In this document: in pieces, positions 34,344-42,786 of the stretch
Layout of the letters: each line of letters opens with the position of its first letter
Numbering within the stretch: position 1 is the first letter of the stretch
NCBI RefSeq assembly: GCF_003332825.1
Contig: NZ_QIRF01000001.1
Span: 310,001 to 374,000 of the forward strand
Reading direction: 5' to 3'
DNA from: Dyella sp. C9
GTDB lineage: Bacteria > Pseudomonadota > Gammaproteobacteria > Xanthomonadales > Rhodanobacteraceae
Length of the DNA: 64,000 bases
Program-made: the position numbers and the translations under genes
The notes under the pieces: model-generated
Database searches by the model: none
Told to the model about the DNA's origin: nothing
What the model saw: the letters and a program-made list of their open reading frames with translations, nothing else

Positions 34344-36203
34344 ATGGTGTTCCGCTGGTTCGAATCGCTGATCGACGCGTTCAAGGAACCCGTCGACGGT
34401 ATGCCGCCGCAGTCCGTGTGGCGCTTCTATGTGTTCTACCTGCGCCAGGTGTGGCCGGTGTTCGCGGCGGCGCTCGTGGTGGGCTTCGGCGTGGCCATCG
34501 TGGAGGTGTCGCTGTTCGGCTTCATCGGCAGCATCGTGGACATGACCAAGGGCGTGCCGGCGGCCGATTTCTTCAAGCTGCACGGCCGGGAACTGCTGTG
34601 GATGGGCTTGGTGGCGCTGGTTGCGCGCCCGGTGCTGATCGGGCTGCACGACCTGCTGGTGAACCAGGCCATCGTGCCCAACCTCACCAACCGCATTCGC
34701 TGGCAGAACCACCGTTACGTGATCCGGCAGAGCCTGGGCTTCTTCCAGAACGACTACGCCGGGCGCATCGCCAACCGCATCATGCAGACCTCGGGCGCGC
34801 TGCGTGAATCGGCCGTGCAGATCGTGGATGCGATCTGGTACGTGGCGATCTACACCGGCAGCGCCATCGTGATGTTCGCCAAGGCCGACTACTGGCTGGC
34901 CGTGCCGCTGGTGCTGTGGCTGGTGACGTACGTGGCGACGCTGAGCTACTTCGTGCCGCGCACCAAGGAGCGCTCGTGGCGCCAGTCCGAGGCGCGCTCG
35001 CGCCTGATGGGCCGCATCGTGGACGGCTACAGCAACATCCTCACCCTCAAGCTGTTCGCGCACACCCAGCGCGAGGAAGCCTACGTGGCCGATGCGATGA
35101 GCGAGCAGATCAAGCGCATGCGTGCGATGACCCGGCTCACCACCGCGATGGACGCCACCATCACCACGCTCAACGGCTTCCTGATCGTCGGCACTTCGGC
35201 GCTGGCCGTGTGGCTGTGGAGCCAGGGCAAGGTGACGGTGGGCGCGATCGCGCTCAGTACCGGCCTGGTGATCCGCATCAACAACATGTCTGGCTGGATC
35301 ATGTGGGTGATCAACGGCATCTTCGAGAACGTCGGCACGGTGCAGGACGGCATCGAGACGATTTCCAGGCCGCGCGCCGTGCAGGACCGCGAAGGCGCCA
35401 TGCCGCTGCAGGTCACCGAGGGGCGCGTGCGCTTCGAGGACATCCACTTCCACTACGGCAAGCAGGGCGGCGTGATCTCCGGGCTGGACCTGGACGTGCG
35501 CGGCGGCGAAAAGATCGGCCTGGTGGGCCCGTCGGGCGCCGGCAAGTCGACCCTGGTCAACGTGCTGCTGCGCCTGTACGACCTGGAAGGCGGTCGCATC
35601 CTCATCGACGGCCAGGACATCGCCGGCGTGGCCCAGGAGAGCCTGCGTGCGCAGATCGGCGTGGTGACCCAGGACACCTCGCTGTTGCATCGCTCGATCC
35701 GCGACAACCTGCTGTACGGCCGTCCTGACGCCACCGAAGCACAGATGATCGAGGCCGTGCGCAAGGCTCGTGCCGACGAGTTCATTCCACAGCTGGTCGA
35801 CGGCGAAGGCCGCGTCGGCTATGACGCCCATGTGGGCGAGCGCGGCGTGAAGCTCAGTGGTGGCCAGCGCCAGCGCATCGCGATCGCCCGCGTGCTGCTG
35901 AAGGACGCGCCGATTCTCATCCTCGATGAGGCAACCTCGGCGCTGGATTCGGAAGCCGAAGCCGCGATCCAGGACAGCCTGGAGCTGCTGATGCGCGGCA
36001 AGACGGTGATTGCGATTGCGCATCGCCTGTCGACCATCGCGCGCATGGACCGGCTTGTGGTGATGGACAAGGGCCACATCGTGGAGAGTGGTACCCACGG
36101 CGAGCTGATCGCGCGTGATGGCCTGTATGCACGCTTGTGGCAGCGCCAGACCGGCGGCTTCGTCGCGGCCGAGGACCCGGCCGAAGACGACGCCCTGGCC
36201 TGA
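34344..36203 (+). CDS. ABC-type exporter, fused membrane and ATPase domains
   Basis: The 619-residue half-transporter has six membrane helices (about 25-340) and a C-terminal ATPase: Walker A GPSGAGKST, Q-loop VVTQDTSLLHRS, signature KLSGGQRQR, Walker B ILILDEATSALDSEAE and H-loop IAIAHRLSTIARMD. It should work as a homodimer exporting drugs or lipids, MsbA/LmrA style. ATG 34344 matches the family N terminus. It stands alone on its strand, divergent from the PadR-Fur-like operon; metal or drug export under PadR control is possible but unproved. Confidence 0.92.
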   Translation: MVFRWFESLIDAFKEPVDGMPPQSVWRFYVFYLRQVWPVFAAALVVGFGVAIVEVSLFGFIGSIVDMTKGVPAADFFKLHGRELLWMGLVALVARPVLIGLHDLLVNQAIVPNLTNRIRWQNHRYVIRQSLGFFQNDYAGRIANRIMQTSGALRESAVQIVDAIWYVAIYTGSAIVMFAKADYWLAVPLVLWLVTYVATLSYFVPRTKERSWRQSEARSRLMGRIVDGYSNILTLKLFAHTQREEAYVADAMSEQIKRMRAMTRLTTAMDATITTLNGFLIVGTSALAVWLWSQGKVTVGAIALSTGLVIRINNMSGWIMWVINGIFENVGTVQDGIETISRPRAVQDREGAMPLQVTEGRVRFEDIHFHYGKQGGVISGLDLDVRGGEKIGLVGPSGAGKSTLVNVLLRLYDLEGGRILIDGQDIAGVAQESLRAQIGVVTQDTSLLHRSIRDNLLYGRPDATEAQMIEAVRKARADEFIPQLVDGEGRVGYDAHVGERGVKLSGGQRQRIAIARVLLKDAPILILDEATSALDSEAEAAIQDSLELLMRGKTVIAIAHRLSTIARMDRLVVMDKGHIVESGTHGELIARDGLYARLWQRQTGGFVAAEDPAEDDALA

Positions 36204-36343
36204 ATGCTCCAGCGGAAACCTCATCACCCCGCGCCAGGGGTGGCAGGTCTCATGAACACCGGCAGAGCTCTTTAGCTTTCCTTGCCTCGTGCTTCACGGC
36301 GTTGCCGGCAGCATCGAACGCCCCTCACCACCGGAGCGGCGTG

Positions 36344-36895
36344 ATGCCTACTGAACGAGCACTGGCGCGTGCACGCAAGGACAAGCGTGAAGGCAAGTCG
36401 GCCAGCACCCAGGCCGGCGAGTTCGTGCGCGAGGAAATCGACCGTATCCGCGAAGGCAAGCACGGGGCCCGCTCCGCGGCCCAGGCCATCGCCATCGGCC
36501 TGTCCGAAGCGCGCCGCGCGGGCATCAAGGTACCGGCCAGGAAAGGCGCCGCAGCGAAGAAGACCAGCCGCAAGAAGCCGGTCGCCAAGAAGTCCCCGGC
36601 GAGGAAACCCAGTTCGGAAACCACGGCGCGTCGCCGACGTGCAGCCACGCAGGCGCTGAAGCGCGAAGGTTCAGCGGCTGCCTCCAAGACGGCGTTGTCC
36701 CGCCACGCGCGGCAGGCGGCGGCCAAGCGCACGGCCGCCGAGCGATCGGCTTCCGCGCGCAAGGGCGTCAAGACCAAGGGCCCCGCCGTTCGCAAGGCCG
36801 CGGCCAAGAAGGCCGCACGTACGCGTGCAACCAGCCGCGCCGCGGGTGCCACGCGGGCGGCGCGTACCCGGGCCATGCGCGCCCACGGGCGCTGA
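36344..36895 (+). CDS. DUF6496 protein with histone-H1-like basic tail
   Basis: The protein has 183 residues. Residues 1-70 form a conserved domain (EFVREEIDRIREGKHGARSAAQAIAIGLSEARRAGI), the DUF6496 pattern. The rest is an Ala/Lys/Arg-rich tail with repeated AxKK and AARxR units like those of eukaryotic H1 and the bacterial HC1/AlgP proteins, and lacks acidic residues almost entirely. It likely binds DNA as a nucleoid protein. GGAG seven bases before ATG 36344 supports the start. No partner genes are near. Confidence 0.8.
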   Translation: MPTERALARARKDKREGKSASTQAGEFVREEIDRIREGKHGARSAAQAIAIGLSEARRAGIKVPARKGAAAKKTSRKKPVAKKSPARKPSSETTARRRRAATQALKREGSAAASKTALSRHARQAAAKRTAAERSASARKGVKTKGPAVRKAAAKKAARTRATSRAAGATRAARTRAMRAHGR

Positions 36896-36988
36896 GCGCG
36901 GCGGCATTTCGGTCGCCGAGGCGGCGCCCAGCGGCTGGCGGAACACCCATGCCAGCGGATGGCCGTGCCGGGTCGCCAGAGCCCGGAT

Positions 36989-38236
36989 TCAGGGCGCCTT
37001 GTGGACCAGCAGGGCCTCGATCTGGCTTTCGAATTCGCTTTCGATGGCCGCATGAAAGTCACCGGTGGCTGGCGCCGAGAAGCCGGTGTGGACGTGCTCG
37101 ACGCGGCCGTCGCGCGCGATGAAAAAGGTCGTCGGCCAGGAATCCAGGTTCACCGCCTGGGGCAGCTTCTCCGCGACCTGGTCGGTGGTGCCGGCGAGCA
37201 GCACCGGAAACGGCGGCTTGTACCTGGCGACGAAGGCACGAAGCCGCGCCGGATCGGCGTATTCCTCGGCATCCTCGAAATCCACGGTCACGATCTCCAG
37301 TCCGCGCGCGTGGTACTTGCGATAGAGCGCGTCCAGGAAAGGCGCTTCGTCGTGGCAGTTGGGGCACCAGCTGCCCGACACGTCCACCAGCACGACCTTG
37401 CCGCGAAAGCGCGCGTCCGTGTTGGACACCAGCCTGCCATCCAGATCCTTGAAGCCGAAGGCAAACGGTTCATCCGGATCGCGGACGCCGGTATGCGTGG
37501 TGAGGTCGGCGGCATCCGGGAGCCCCAGCTTGCGCGCGGTGTCCGGCCGGTAGGCGGTGTAGTGGGCGGTGCCTCCATGGGCGTCCGACAGTGTCACGTC
37601 GAGCGTGTCGTATCCGTTGCTGTCATGCGCCGGCCTGATGCTTGCCACAGCCGCGCGGGTGCCCGAGAAGTTGGAAAGCGACCATTGGCCGTCCTTCCAG
37701 ATGCCGGTAAGGGCGCCGGTATCACCACCGACGCGCAGAATGGACGCGGAGAGCTTGCCGAAGTCCTGGTGCGTGATCAGGCGCCACGCGTATTCGTTCT
37801 TCTTCTTGCTCTCGGCAGGGAGAATCCACAAGCCGTCGATGTTCGGCGCCCCGTCATCCGGCCGCGCCGACGCCTGGGCCCGATGCGCCACGATCTTCCA
37901 CGGGGCTGCCTTGGTTGAGCCGGTGCTTGCCGTGTAGGTGCCGCTCAGCGTTCCGTCGTCGGCCGCCTGCAGGTCCAGCACGCGATCGAACGCGTCGTAG
38001 CGAAGCACGAGATGGTTGCCCTCGACGCGCGCCGCGTCCGACGGTACAGGGTCGCTTCCATTGAAGAAGCGGCCTACCAGTCCGTGGGCGCCGTTCTGCA
38101 GTTCAAAATGGAACGGCACCGTCAGCGCGCCATTGCTGGCGGTGGCCTCCCAGGTCCCTGACCATGTCGCCGGTGCGGATCCGGTCGCCTGTACAGGCAG
38201 GGCTAGAGCGAGAAGGAGGAGCGGCCATGGACGCAT
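36989..38236 (-). CDS. Exported TlpA-like thioredoxin-domain protein
   Basis: The 415-residue protein has a signal peptide (WPLLLLALALPVQA), a long N-terminal beta-rich region (about 20-240, not recognised by name) and a C-terminal TlpA/ResA-like thioredoxin domain. The redox motif is W290-C-P-N-C294 in VDVSGSWCPNCHDEAPF, followed by the cis-Pro segment SWPTTFFIARDGRVEHVHTGF. It would handle disulfides in the periplasm. It lies 90 bp downstream of the DOPA-dioxygenase-type gene on the same strand, so the two may work together. Confidence 0.88.
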   Translation of the reverse strand: MRPWPLLLLALALPVQATGSAPATWSGTWEATASNGALTVPFHFELQNGAHGLVGRFFNGSDPVPSDAARVEGNHLVLRYDAFDRVLDLQAADDGTLSGTYTASTGSTKAAPWKIVAHRAQASARPDDGAPNIDGLWILPAESKKKNEYAWRLITHQDFGKLSASILRVGGDTGALTGIWKDGQWSLSNFSGTRAAVASIRPAHDSNGYDTLDVTLSDAHGGTAHYTAYRPDTARKLGLPDAADLTTHTGVRDPDEPFAFGFKDLDGRLVSNTDARFRGKVVLVDVSGSWCPNCHDEAPFLDALYRKYHARGLEIVTVDFEDAEEYADPARLRAFVARYKPPFPVLLAGTTDQVAEKLPQAVNLDSWPTTFFIARDGRVEHVHTGFSAPATGDFHAAIESEFESQIEALLVHKAP

Positions 38237-38326
38237 GCGGCGGATTCCAGGGGGGGGGCGAGGGCGCTGCACTCGGTTTGCTGGTGAGGCAGGAACGGTT
38301 CGTGGTGTCGTGCCAGTGCGTCGCGG

Positions 38327-39034
38327 CTAGGTCTCAAGCGCGATGTGTGGCTTCGTATTGGGGTAGATCTGCTCGACGGTCAGCTCCTTGCGCTGTTCGA
38401 GCGTGGGCCAGTCGAAGGCGTTGACCGGCTGGCTGCGATTGACCCACAGGGCGTAGTACAGGTGGTCGGCGCGCGGATCGACCGTGTTCGGATGGATCAG
38501 GATGGTCAGGCCCAGGCTGTTGAGCTGAAGCCACGGCACCACCTTCGGAAAAAGTTCGGTGCCGAAGCCGAAGTAGAACGACGGCGTGGTATGCGGGCCG
38601 CGCGGCTGGGTGTTCCAGTCGCCAAGTTCCACCAGGAAACGCTCGGCCGACCAGCGACGGATAAGGGCTGCCTTCTGGTAGCTGTCTTCGTCGAAGTAGA
38701 TGTGCGCGTGGTAGCTCTTGATGTCCGTGTAGGCGCGGGGCGCTGCCGGTAGCGATGGCTCGTGCGGACGGATGCCGGCGGGGCGCGGCGTGGGTTGCTT
38801 GTAGGTTTCGTATCCCCACGGGCTTTCGCCCGGCTTGTGCGGAGGTTCCGCGTAGTTCTTGCCGGCGTCGGCAGCACCTGTGACCGCGTCGCCCGCGCGT
38901 ACGGGTGTCGCCAGGCCCGCCAGGGCAAGCGCTCCGGCAGCCAGTCCGGTATCGCGAATCAGCCGGCGGCGTGCCGGTGACAACAGGTCGGCCCACTGGC
39001 CATCCACGGCTTCGTCCACTGGGTCAAGGGCCAT
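38327..39034 (-). CDS. DOPA 4,5-dioxygenase-family protein with Tat-type signal
   Basis: The 235-residue protein has a DOPA-dioxygenase fold at about 105-230: IKSYHAHIYFDEDS with the metal-site histidines, LGDWNTQPRGPHTTPSFYFGF, and LTILIHPNTVDPRADHLYYALWVN. These match the fungal/bacterial DODA family that opens catechol rings. Unlike typical members (about 110-150 residues, cytosolic), it begins with ARRRLIRDTGLAAGALALAGL, a twin-arginine-like signal with a short h-region, ending at VRAGDA. This would place it in the periplasm, folded with its metal. ATG 39034 is the start that yields this signal. The natural substrate is unknown. Confidence 0.82.
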   Translation of the reverse strand: MALDPVDEAVDGQWADLLSPARRRLIRDTGLAAGALALAGLATPVRAGDAVTGAADAGKNYAEPPHKPGESPWGYETYKQPTPRPAGIRPHEPSLPAAPRAYTDIKSYHAHIYFDEDSYQKAALIRRWSAERFLVELGDWNTQPRGPHTTPSFYFGFGTELFPKVVPWLQLNSLGLTILIHPNTVDPRADHLYYALWVNRSQPVNAFDWPTLEQRKELTVEQIYPNTKPHIALET

Positions 39035-39292
39035 GCTAGGTACCTCCGTTTTTGCTGCGTCGTATCGAATCTGGCGGGTGCACCGGCGGTCGCTTGGTGC
39101 TGGACGTCGCCGGGTGAAGCCCTGCCCATAGAAATAGCGGTTTCCTACCGGGAACGGAGGGGGCGGGGAGATGACCATTTCGCATATGGGTAGAACCTGC
39201 GGTTATATGCGTCGACGGCACTTGGACATCTGGACATCCATCCACCGCATTGCGTTACGCTGGCTTCAACGAACGTGGGGTGACGATCATCG

Positions 39293-40576
39293 ATGGATGG
39301 CAGGGGTCTGGCATCGGGTGGTAGCAGCCACCGCTACGCAGCGGTGCTGTTGGCATCGACGCTGATGGGGATTGCGCTGGGTGGGCTCAGTCACGGGCTG
39401 CTGCCGCCAGCCGCGTCCAGTGCGCTTGCCGGCTATCTTGCGATCATCACCGATGGATTCCTGCGGCTGATCCGCATGATCATCGCGCCGCTGGTGTTTG
39501 CCTCGCTGACTTCAGCGGTCGCCCGCATGGGTACCGCAGCCGACATTGGCAGGCTGGGCCTGAAGGCGCTGCTGTGGTTCCTCGCGGCATCCTGCATCTC
39601 GTTGTTGATCGGCCTGTCGATGGCCACGCTGCTTCAACCTGGTGTCGCGCTGCATGCCAGCGGCCTGCTGGCCAGCCCGGCAGCCATCAGCGGCGTGGAT
39701 GCGGGATTTGCGGCGCCCACGCTGCCGGAGTTCGTCAACCACGTGATTCCGCGCTCCATCATCGAGGCGATGGCCAACAACGAGATCCTGCAGGTGGTGG
39801 TGTTCTCCTTGTTCGTCGGCACGGCCGCCGCGTCACTCAGGGAGCAGGCCGGTCGTCTCGTCGAGTTGCTGGAGCAGCTGTCGGCAGTCATGTTCCGTAT
39901 CACCGACTACGTGATGAAGCTTGCTCCCCTGGCGATTTTCGCGGCGCTGGCAGGGTCCATCAGCCTTTATGGATTTGGCATTGTGCAGGCCTACGCGCGC
40001 TTCGTCGGCGGCTTCTACCTGTCACTGGGCGTGCTGTGGCTACTGTTCCTTGTCGCGCTGTGGGCGTTGGGCGGAAGGAGGGCGCTTGGGCTGGTTGCGC
40101 GGATTCGCCAACCGGTGCTGCTCGCCTTTGCCACGTCGTCGTCGGAGGCGGCGTACCCACGTTTGCTGGAGGAACTGGTGGCCTTCGGCGTACCCCGGCG
40201 CATCGCGGCGTTCGTGCTTCCCTTGGGCTACTCGTTCAATCTGGACGGGGCCATGATGTACTGCACGTTCGCCATCCTTTTCATCGCGCAGGCCTATCAC
40301 GTCGAGCTTGCGCCGGCGCAGCAGCTCGCACTGTTCGGCTTGCTGCTGATCAGCACCAAGGGCCTGGCGGGAGTGCCGCGGGCGGCGATTGCGGTGATCG
40401 CCGTAACGCTGCATTACTTCCATCTGCCGGACGCGGGGCTCGCGCTGGTGCTGGCGGTGGATCACCTGCTCGACATGGGGCGCTCGGCAACCAACATCGT
40501 CGGCAATGCGGTGGCCTCGGTCGCAGTGGCCACGTGGGAGGGCGGGCTCGATACGCCTTCCACCAGCGAATCCTGA
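39293..40576 (+). CDS. Dicarboxylate/amino acid:cation symporter (DAACS family)
   Basis: The 427-residue protein is an inner-membrane sodium- or proton-coupled symporter of the DctA/GltP group. Hairpin and binding motifs are clear: the serine-rich FATSSSEAAYPRLLEEL in HP1, LPLGYSFNLDGAMMYCTFA in helix 7, TKGLAGVPRAAIAVIA in HP2, and DHLLDMGRSATNIVGN in helix 8. The Asp and Asn in helix 8 bind substrate amine and cation. Substrate could be Asp/Glu, Ser/Thr or a dicarboxylate. It is followed after 51 bp by a threonine-synthase-like gene. In the upstream gap TGGACATC occurs twice in tandem (39223-39238). Confidence 0.92.
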   Translation: MDGRGLASGGSSHRYAAVLLASTLMGIALGGLSHGLLPPAASSALAGYLAIITDGFLRLIRMIIAPLVFASLTSAVARMGTAADIGRLGLKALLWFLAASCISLLIGLSMATLLQPGVALHASGLLASPAAISGVDAGFAAPTLPEFVNHVIPRSIIEAMANNEILQVVVFSLFVGTAAASLREQAGRLVELLEQLSAVMFRITDYVMKLAPLAIFAALAGSISLYGFGIVQAYARFVGGFYLSLGVLWLLFLVALWALGGRRALGLVARIRQPVLLAFATSSSEAAYPRLLEELVAFGVPRRIAAFVLPLGYSFNLDGAMMYCTFAILFIAQAYHVELAPAQQLALFGLLLISTKGLAGVPRAAIAVIAVTLHYFHLPDAGLALVLAVDHLLDMGRSATNIVGNAVASVAVATWEGGLDTPSTSES

Positions 40577-40627
40577 TCGGCTCCGCCGTTTTTTGACACC
40601 GTCCGCTTCGAATCGCACCGAGGTCAC

Positions 40628-41827
40628 ATGCCCGCCATCGCCTATCTGGAGTGTTCCCGCTGCCACGCGCGCCTGCGTGCCGATGTGCCCCAGACGCTCT
40701 GCACGGCATGCATCGATCAGCCGGCGGGCGCCTTGTACGTGCGTTATGACCTCAACCCGCTGGCAGGGACTTCGCCGCTTGATGTGGTCGGGGCACGGCA
40801 AGGCGAGCCATGGTCGGGCATGTGGCGCTATCACGCGGTGCTTCCCGATGCGATACCCGTCACGCTCGGTGAAGGATGGACGCCGATGCTGCGCAGCAGG
40901 CGCTACGCGAATCTGTTTCTCAAGGAGGAAGGCGCCAACCCCACGGGGTCGTTCAAGGCGCGTGGCCTGGCACTGGCGGTGACCATGGCCCGGCACTACG
41001 GGCTGAAGAAACTGGCCATTCCGTCCGCGGGCAACGCGGCGGGCGCGCTGGCGGCGTATGCCACGGCGTCTGGCATCGAGGCCCATATCTTCATGCCGCG
41101 CGATGTTCCCCTCGCCAACATCGTGGAGGCGACGGCCTATGGGGCCAAGGTGACGCTGGTCGATGGCGTCATCTCCGATTGCGCGCGCATCGTCGGCGAA
41201 CGCAAGCAAGCCGAGGGCTGGTTCGACGTTTCCACGCTCAAGGAGCCATTCCGCGTCGAGGGCAAGAAGACGATGGGCTATGAGCTCGTCGAGCAACTGG
41301 GTTGGGAATATCCGGATGCGGTTTTCTATCCCACCGGCGGTGGCGTCGGGCTGATCGGCATGTGGAAGGCGTTTGACGAGCTGGAACAACTCGGCTGGGT
41401 GAAGCCGGGCAGGCGGCCTCGCATGTACGCGATCCAGTCGACCGGCTGCGCCCCGGTGGTCCGAGCCTTCAACGAGGGTGCTGCCGTCAGCCAGATGTGG
41501 ACATCGCCTCAGACCGCCGCTTCAGGCCTTCGCGTGCCCAAAGCCTATGGCGACTACATCATTCTCGATGCGCTTCGTGCGTCGGGCGGCAAGGCTGTCG
41601 CGGTGTCGGACGAAGAGACCTTTGCCTCGCTCAAGGATTGGGCCGCGGAAGAGGGTGTTTTCCTGTCGCCCGAGGGTGCTGCCGCCATGGCAGCCTACGC
41701 CCGGCTCATCGCGTCCGGCGAGCTGAAACCGTCGGATCGCATCGTCGTGTTCAACACGGGCTCGGGCCTCAAGTACACCGAAGTGATCGCCGATGCGCTG
41801 GGCCTGTCTGCAGCCGAACGCCGATGA
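40628..41827 (+). CDS. Threonine synthase-like PLP enzyme
   Basis: The 399-residue fold-type II PLP enzyme has an N-terminal zinc-ribbon (C9, C12, C25, C28) and PLP lysine K110 in ANPTGSFKARG; the phosphate-binding loop is PTGGGVGLIGM. It matches the group annotated as threonine synthase with a zinc-ribbon, which makes threonine from phosphohomoserine; cysteate synthase is a close relative. It is not beside thrA or thrB but between a symporter and a cysteine dioxygenase, so a paralogue with a different reaction is possible. The naming as ThrC is therefore withheld. Confidence 0.85.
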   Translation: MPAIAYLECSRCHARLRADVPQTLCTACIDQPAGALYVRYDLNPLAGTSPLDVVGARQGEPWSGMWRYHAVLPDAIPVTLGEGWTPMLRSRRYANLFLKEEGANPTGSFKARGLALAVTMARHYGLKKLAIPSAGNAAGALAAYATASGIEAHIFMPRDVPLANIVEATAYGAKVTLVDGVISDCARIVGERKQAEGWFDVSTLKEPFRVEGKKTMGYELVEQLGWEYPDAVFYPTGGGVGLIGMWKAFDELEQLGWVKPGRRPRMYAIQSTGCAPVVRAFNEGAAVSQMWTSPQTAASGLRVPKAYGDYIILDALRASGGKAVAVSDEETFASLKDWAAEEGVFLSPEGAAAMAAYARLIASGELKPSDRIVVFNTGSGLKYTEVIADALGLSAAERR

Positions 41828-42048
41828 CGCGTGCGTGGCACGTGATGGGTGCCTGGTATCGCGCTTGTGGCCCGCATCGCCTGATCATGTAAACGTTGTG
41901 ATAGGTACGGCGTTTTCATGCTCTGTGGCCTGGCTTCGCCGCATGGTTCGCGCCAGTCGCTGCGCGTTTCGCATGGTCTTCTAGCGCATGCTTAACGCGG
42001 CTTGTGATTGCTTAGGCATCGAATACGTCAACACGGTGAGTTTTCCCT

Positions 42049-42633
42049 ATGCATGACGCGCCAACGAATCCATTGGATACCTGGAGCAGGCAGGTGATCG
42101 CCCAGATCGATGCAGCGATAGCCCAGTCTGCGATGGTGGATGTGTCCGCCATCGGCAAGGCGTTGTCCCAGGCCTCGCGTTGGCCCGGATGTCCCCGCGT
42201 CGCCGATCTCTCGCCCGACGGCGTCACTCCCTCGTATCGACGCATCGTGCTTCGCACCGAGGGTGAGCGGCCTTACGAGGCGCTGCTCATTCTCTGGCCG
42301 GCCGAGCACGTGACGCCCATCCACGATCACCAGGGGCTGTGGGGGCTTGAATACGTGCTCGACGGCGTGCTCGAGGTGCAGTCGTACGAACTGCTGCCGA
42401 GCCCTGCCATCCACCTGGAGCCGCGCGAGACGATCGTTGCGGGCGTGGGCGATTACCTCACGTTCTCCACCTCGGACTATGCGCATCGCTGTCGCAACTT
42501 CTCAAAGAGCCGCCAGGCGCTGACCCTGCATGTCTATGGCGGCAGCCTCGACTCGTATCGAAGCTTCCATGCCGATGGTGATGCGTGGTCGTGCGAGCAT
42601 CATCAATCGGCGAGGGAGGAAGTTCCTGTTTGA
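42049..42633 (+). CDS. Cysteine dioxygenase-family cupin
   Basis: The 194-residue cupin shows the three-His iron site of thiol dioxygenases: H92 and H94 in HVTPIHDHQGLWG and H146 in SDYAHRCRN, with EYVLDGVLEV between. It would oxidise cysteine (or 3-mercaptopropionate) to the sulfinate using O2. It lies 221 bp after the threonine-synthase-like gene on the same strand; the gap holds no clear site. An amino-acid permease gene converges on it. Confidence 0.87.
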   Translation: MHDAPTNPLDTWSRQVIAQIDAAIAQSAMVDVSAIGKALSQASRWPGCPRVADLSPDGVTPSYRRIVLRTEGERPYEALLILWPAEHVTPIHDHQGLWGLEYVLDGVLEVQSYELLPSPAIHLEPRETIVAGVGDYLTFSTSDYAHRCRNFSKSRQALTLHVYGGSLDSYRSFHADGDAWSCEHHQSAREEVPV

Positions 42634-42786
42634 TGTCGCCACCGGCCGATACGCCGGGTTGCGGGGTTCGCGCCCCGCACCCGGAAGGTTGTGGACGAGC
42701 CGCGGTGGCTACGCCCGCGCTAAGCCCAATGCCTGGCTAGTGCAAGTTCGCGCCGATCCTGCGCCGGTGGTACAGCGTAGACCGTC

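Noticed and set aside
36225..36242. CACCCC/GGGGTG hairpin after the ABC gene as a terminator
   Set aside because: A 6-bp stem without a T-run in GC-rich DNA is expected by chance.
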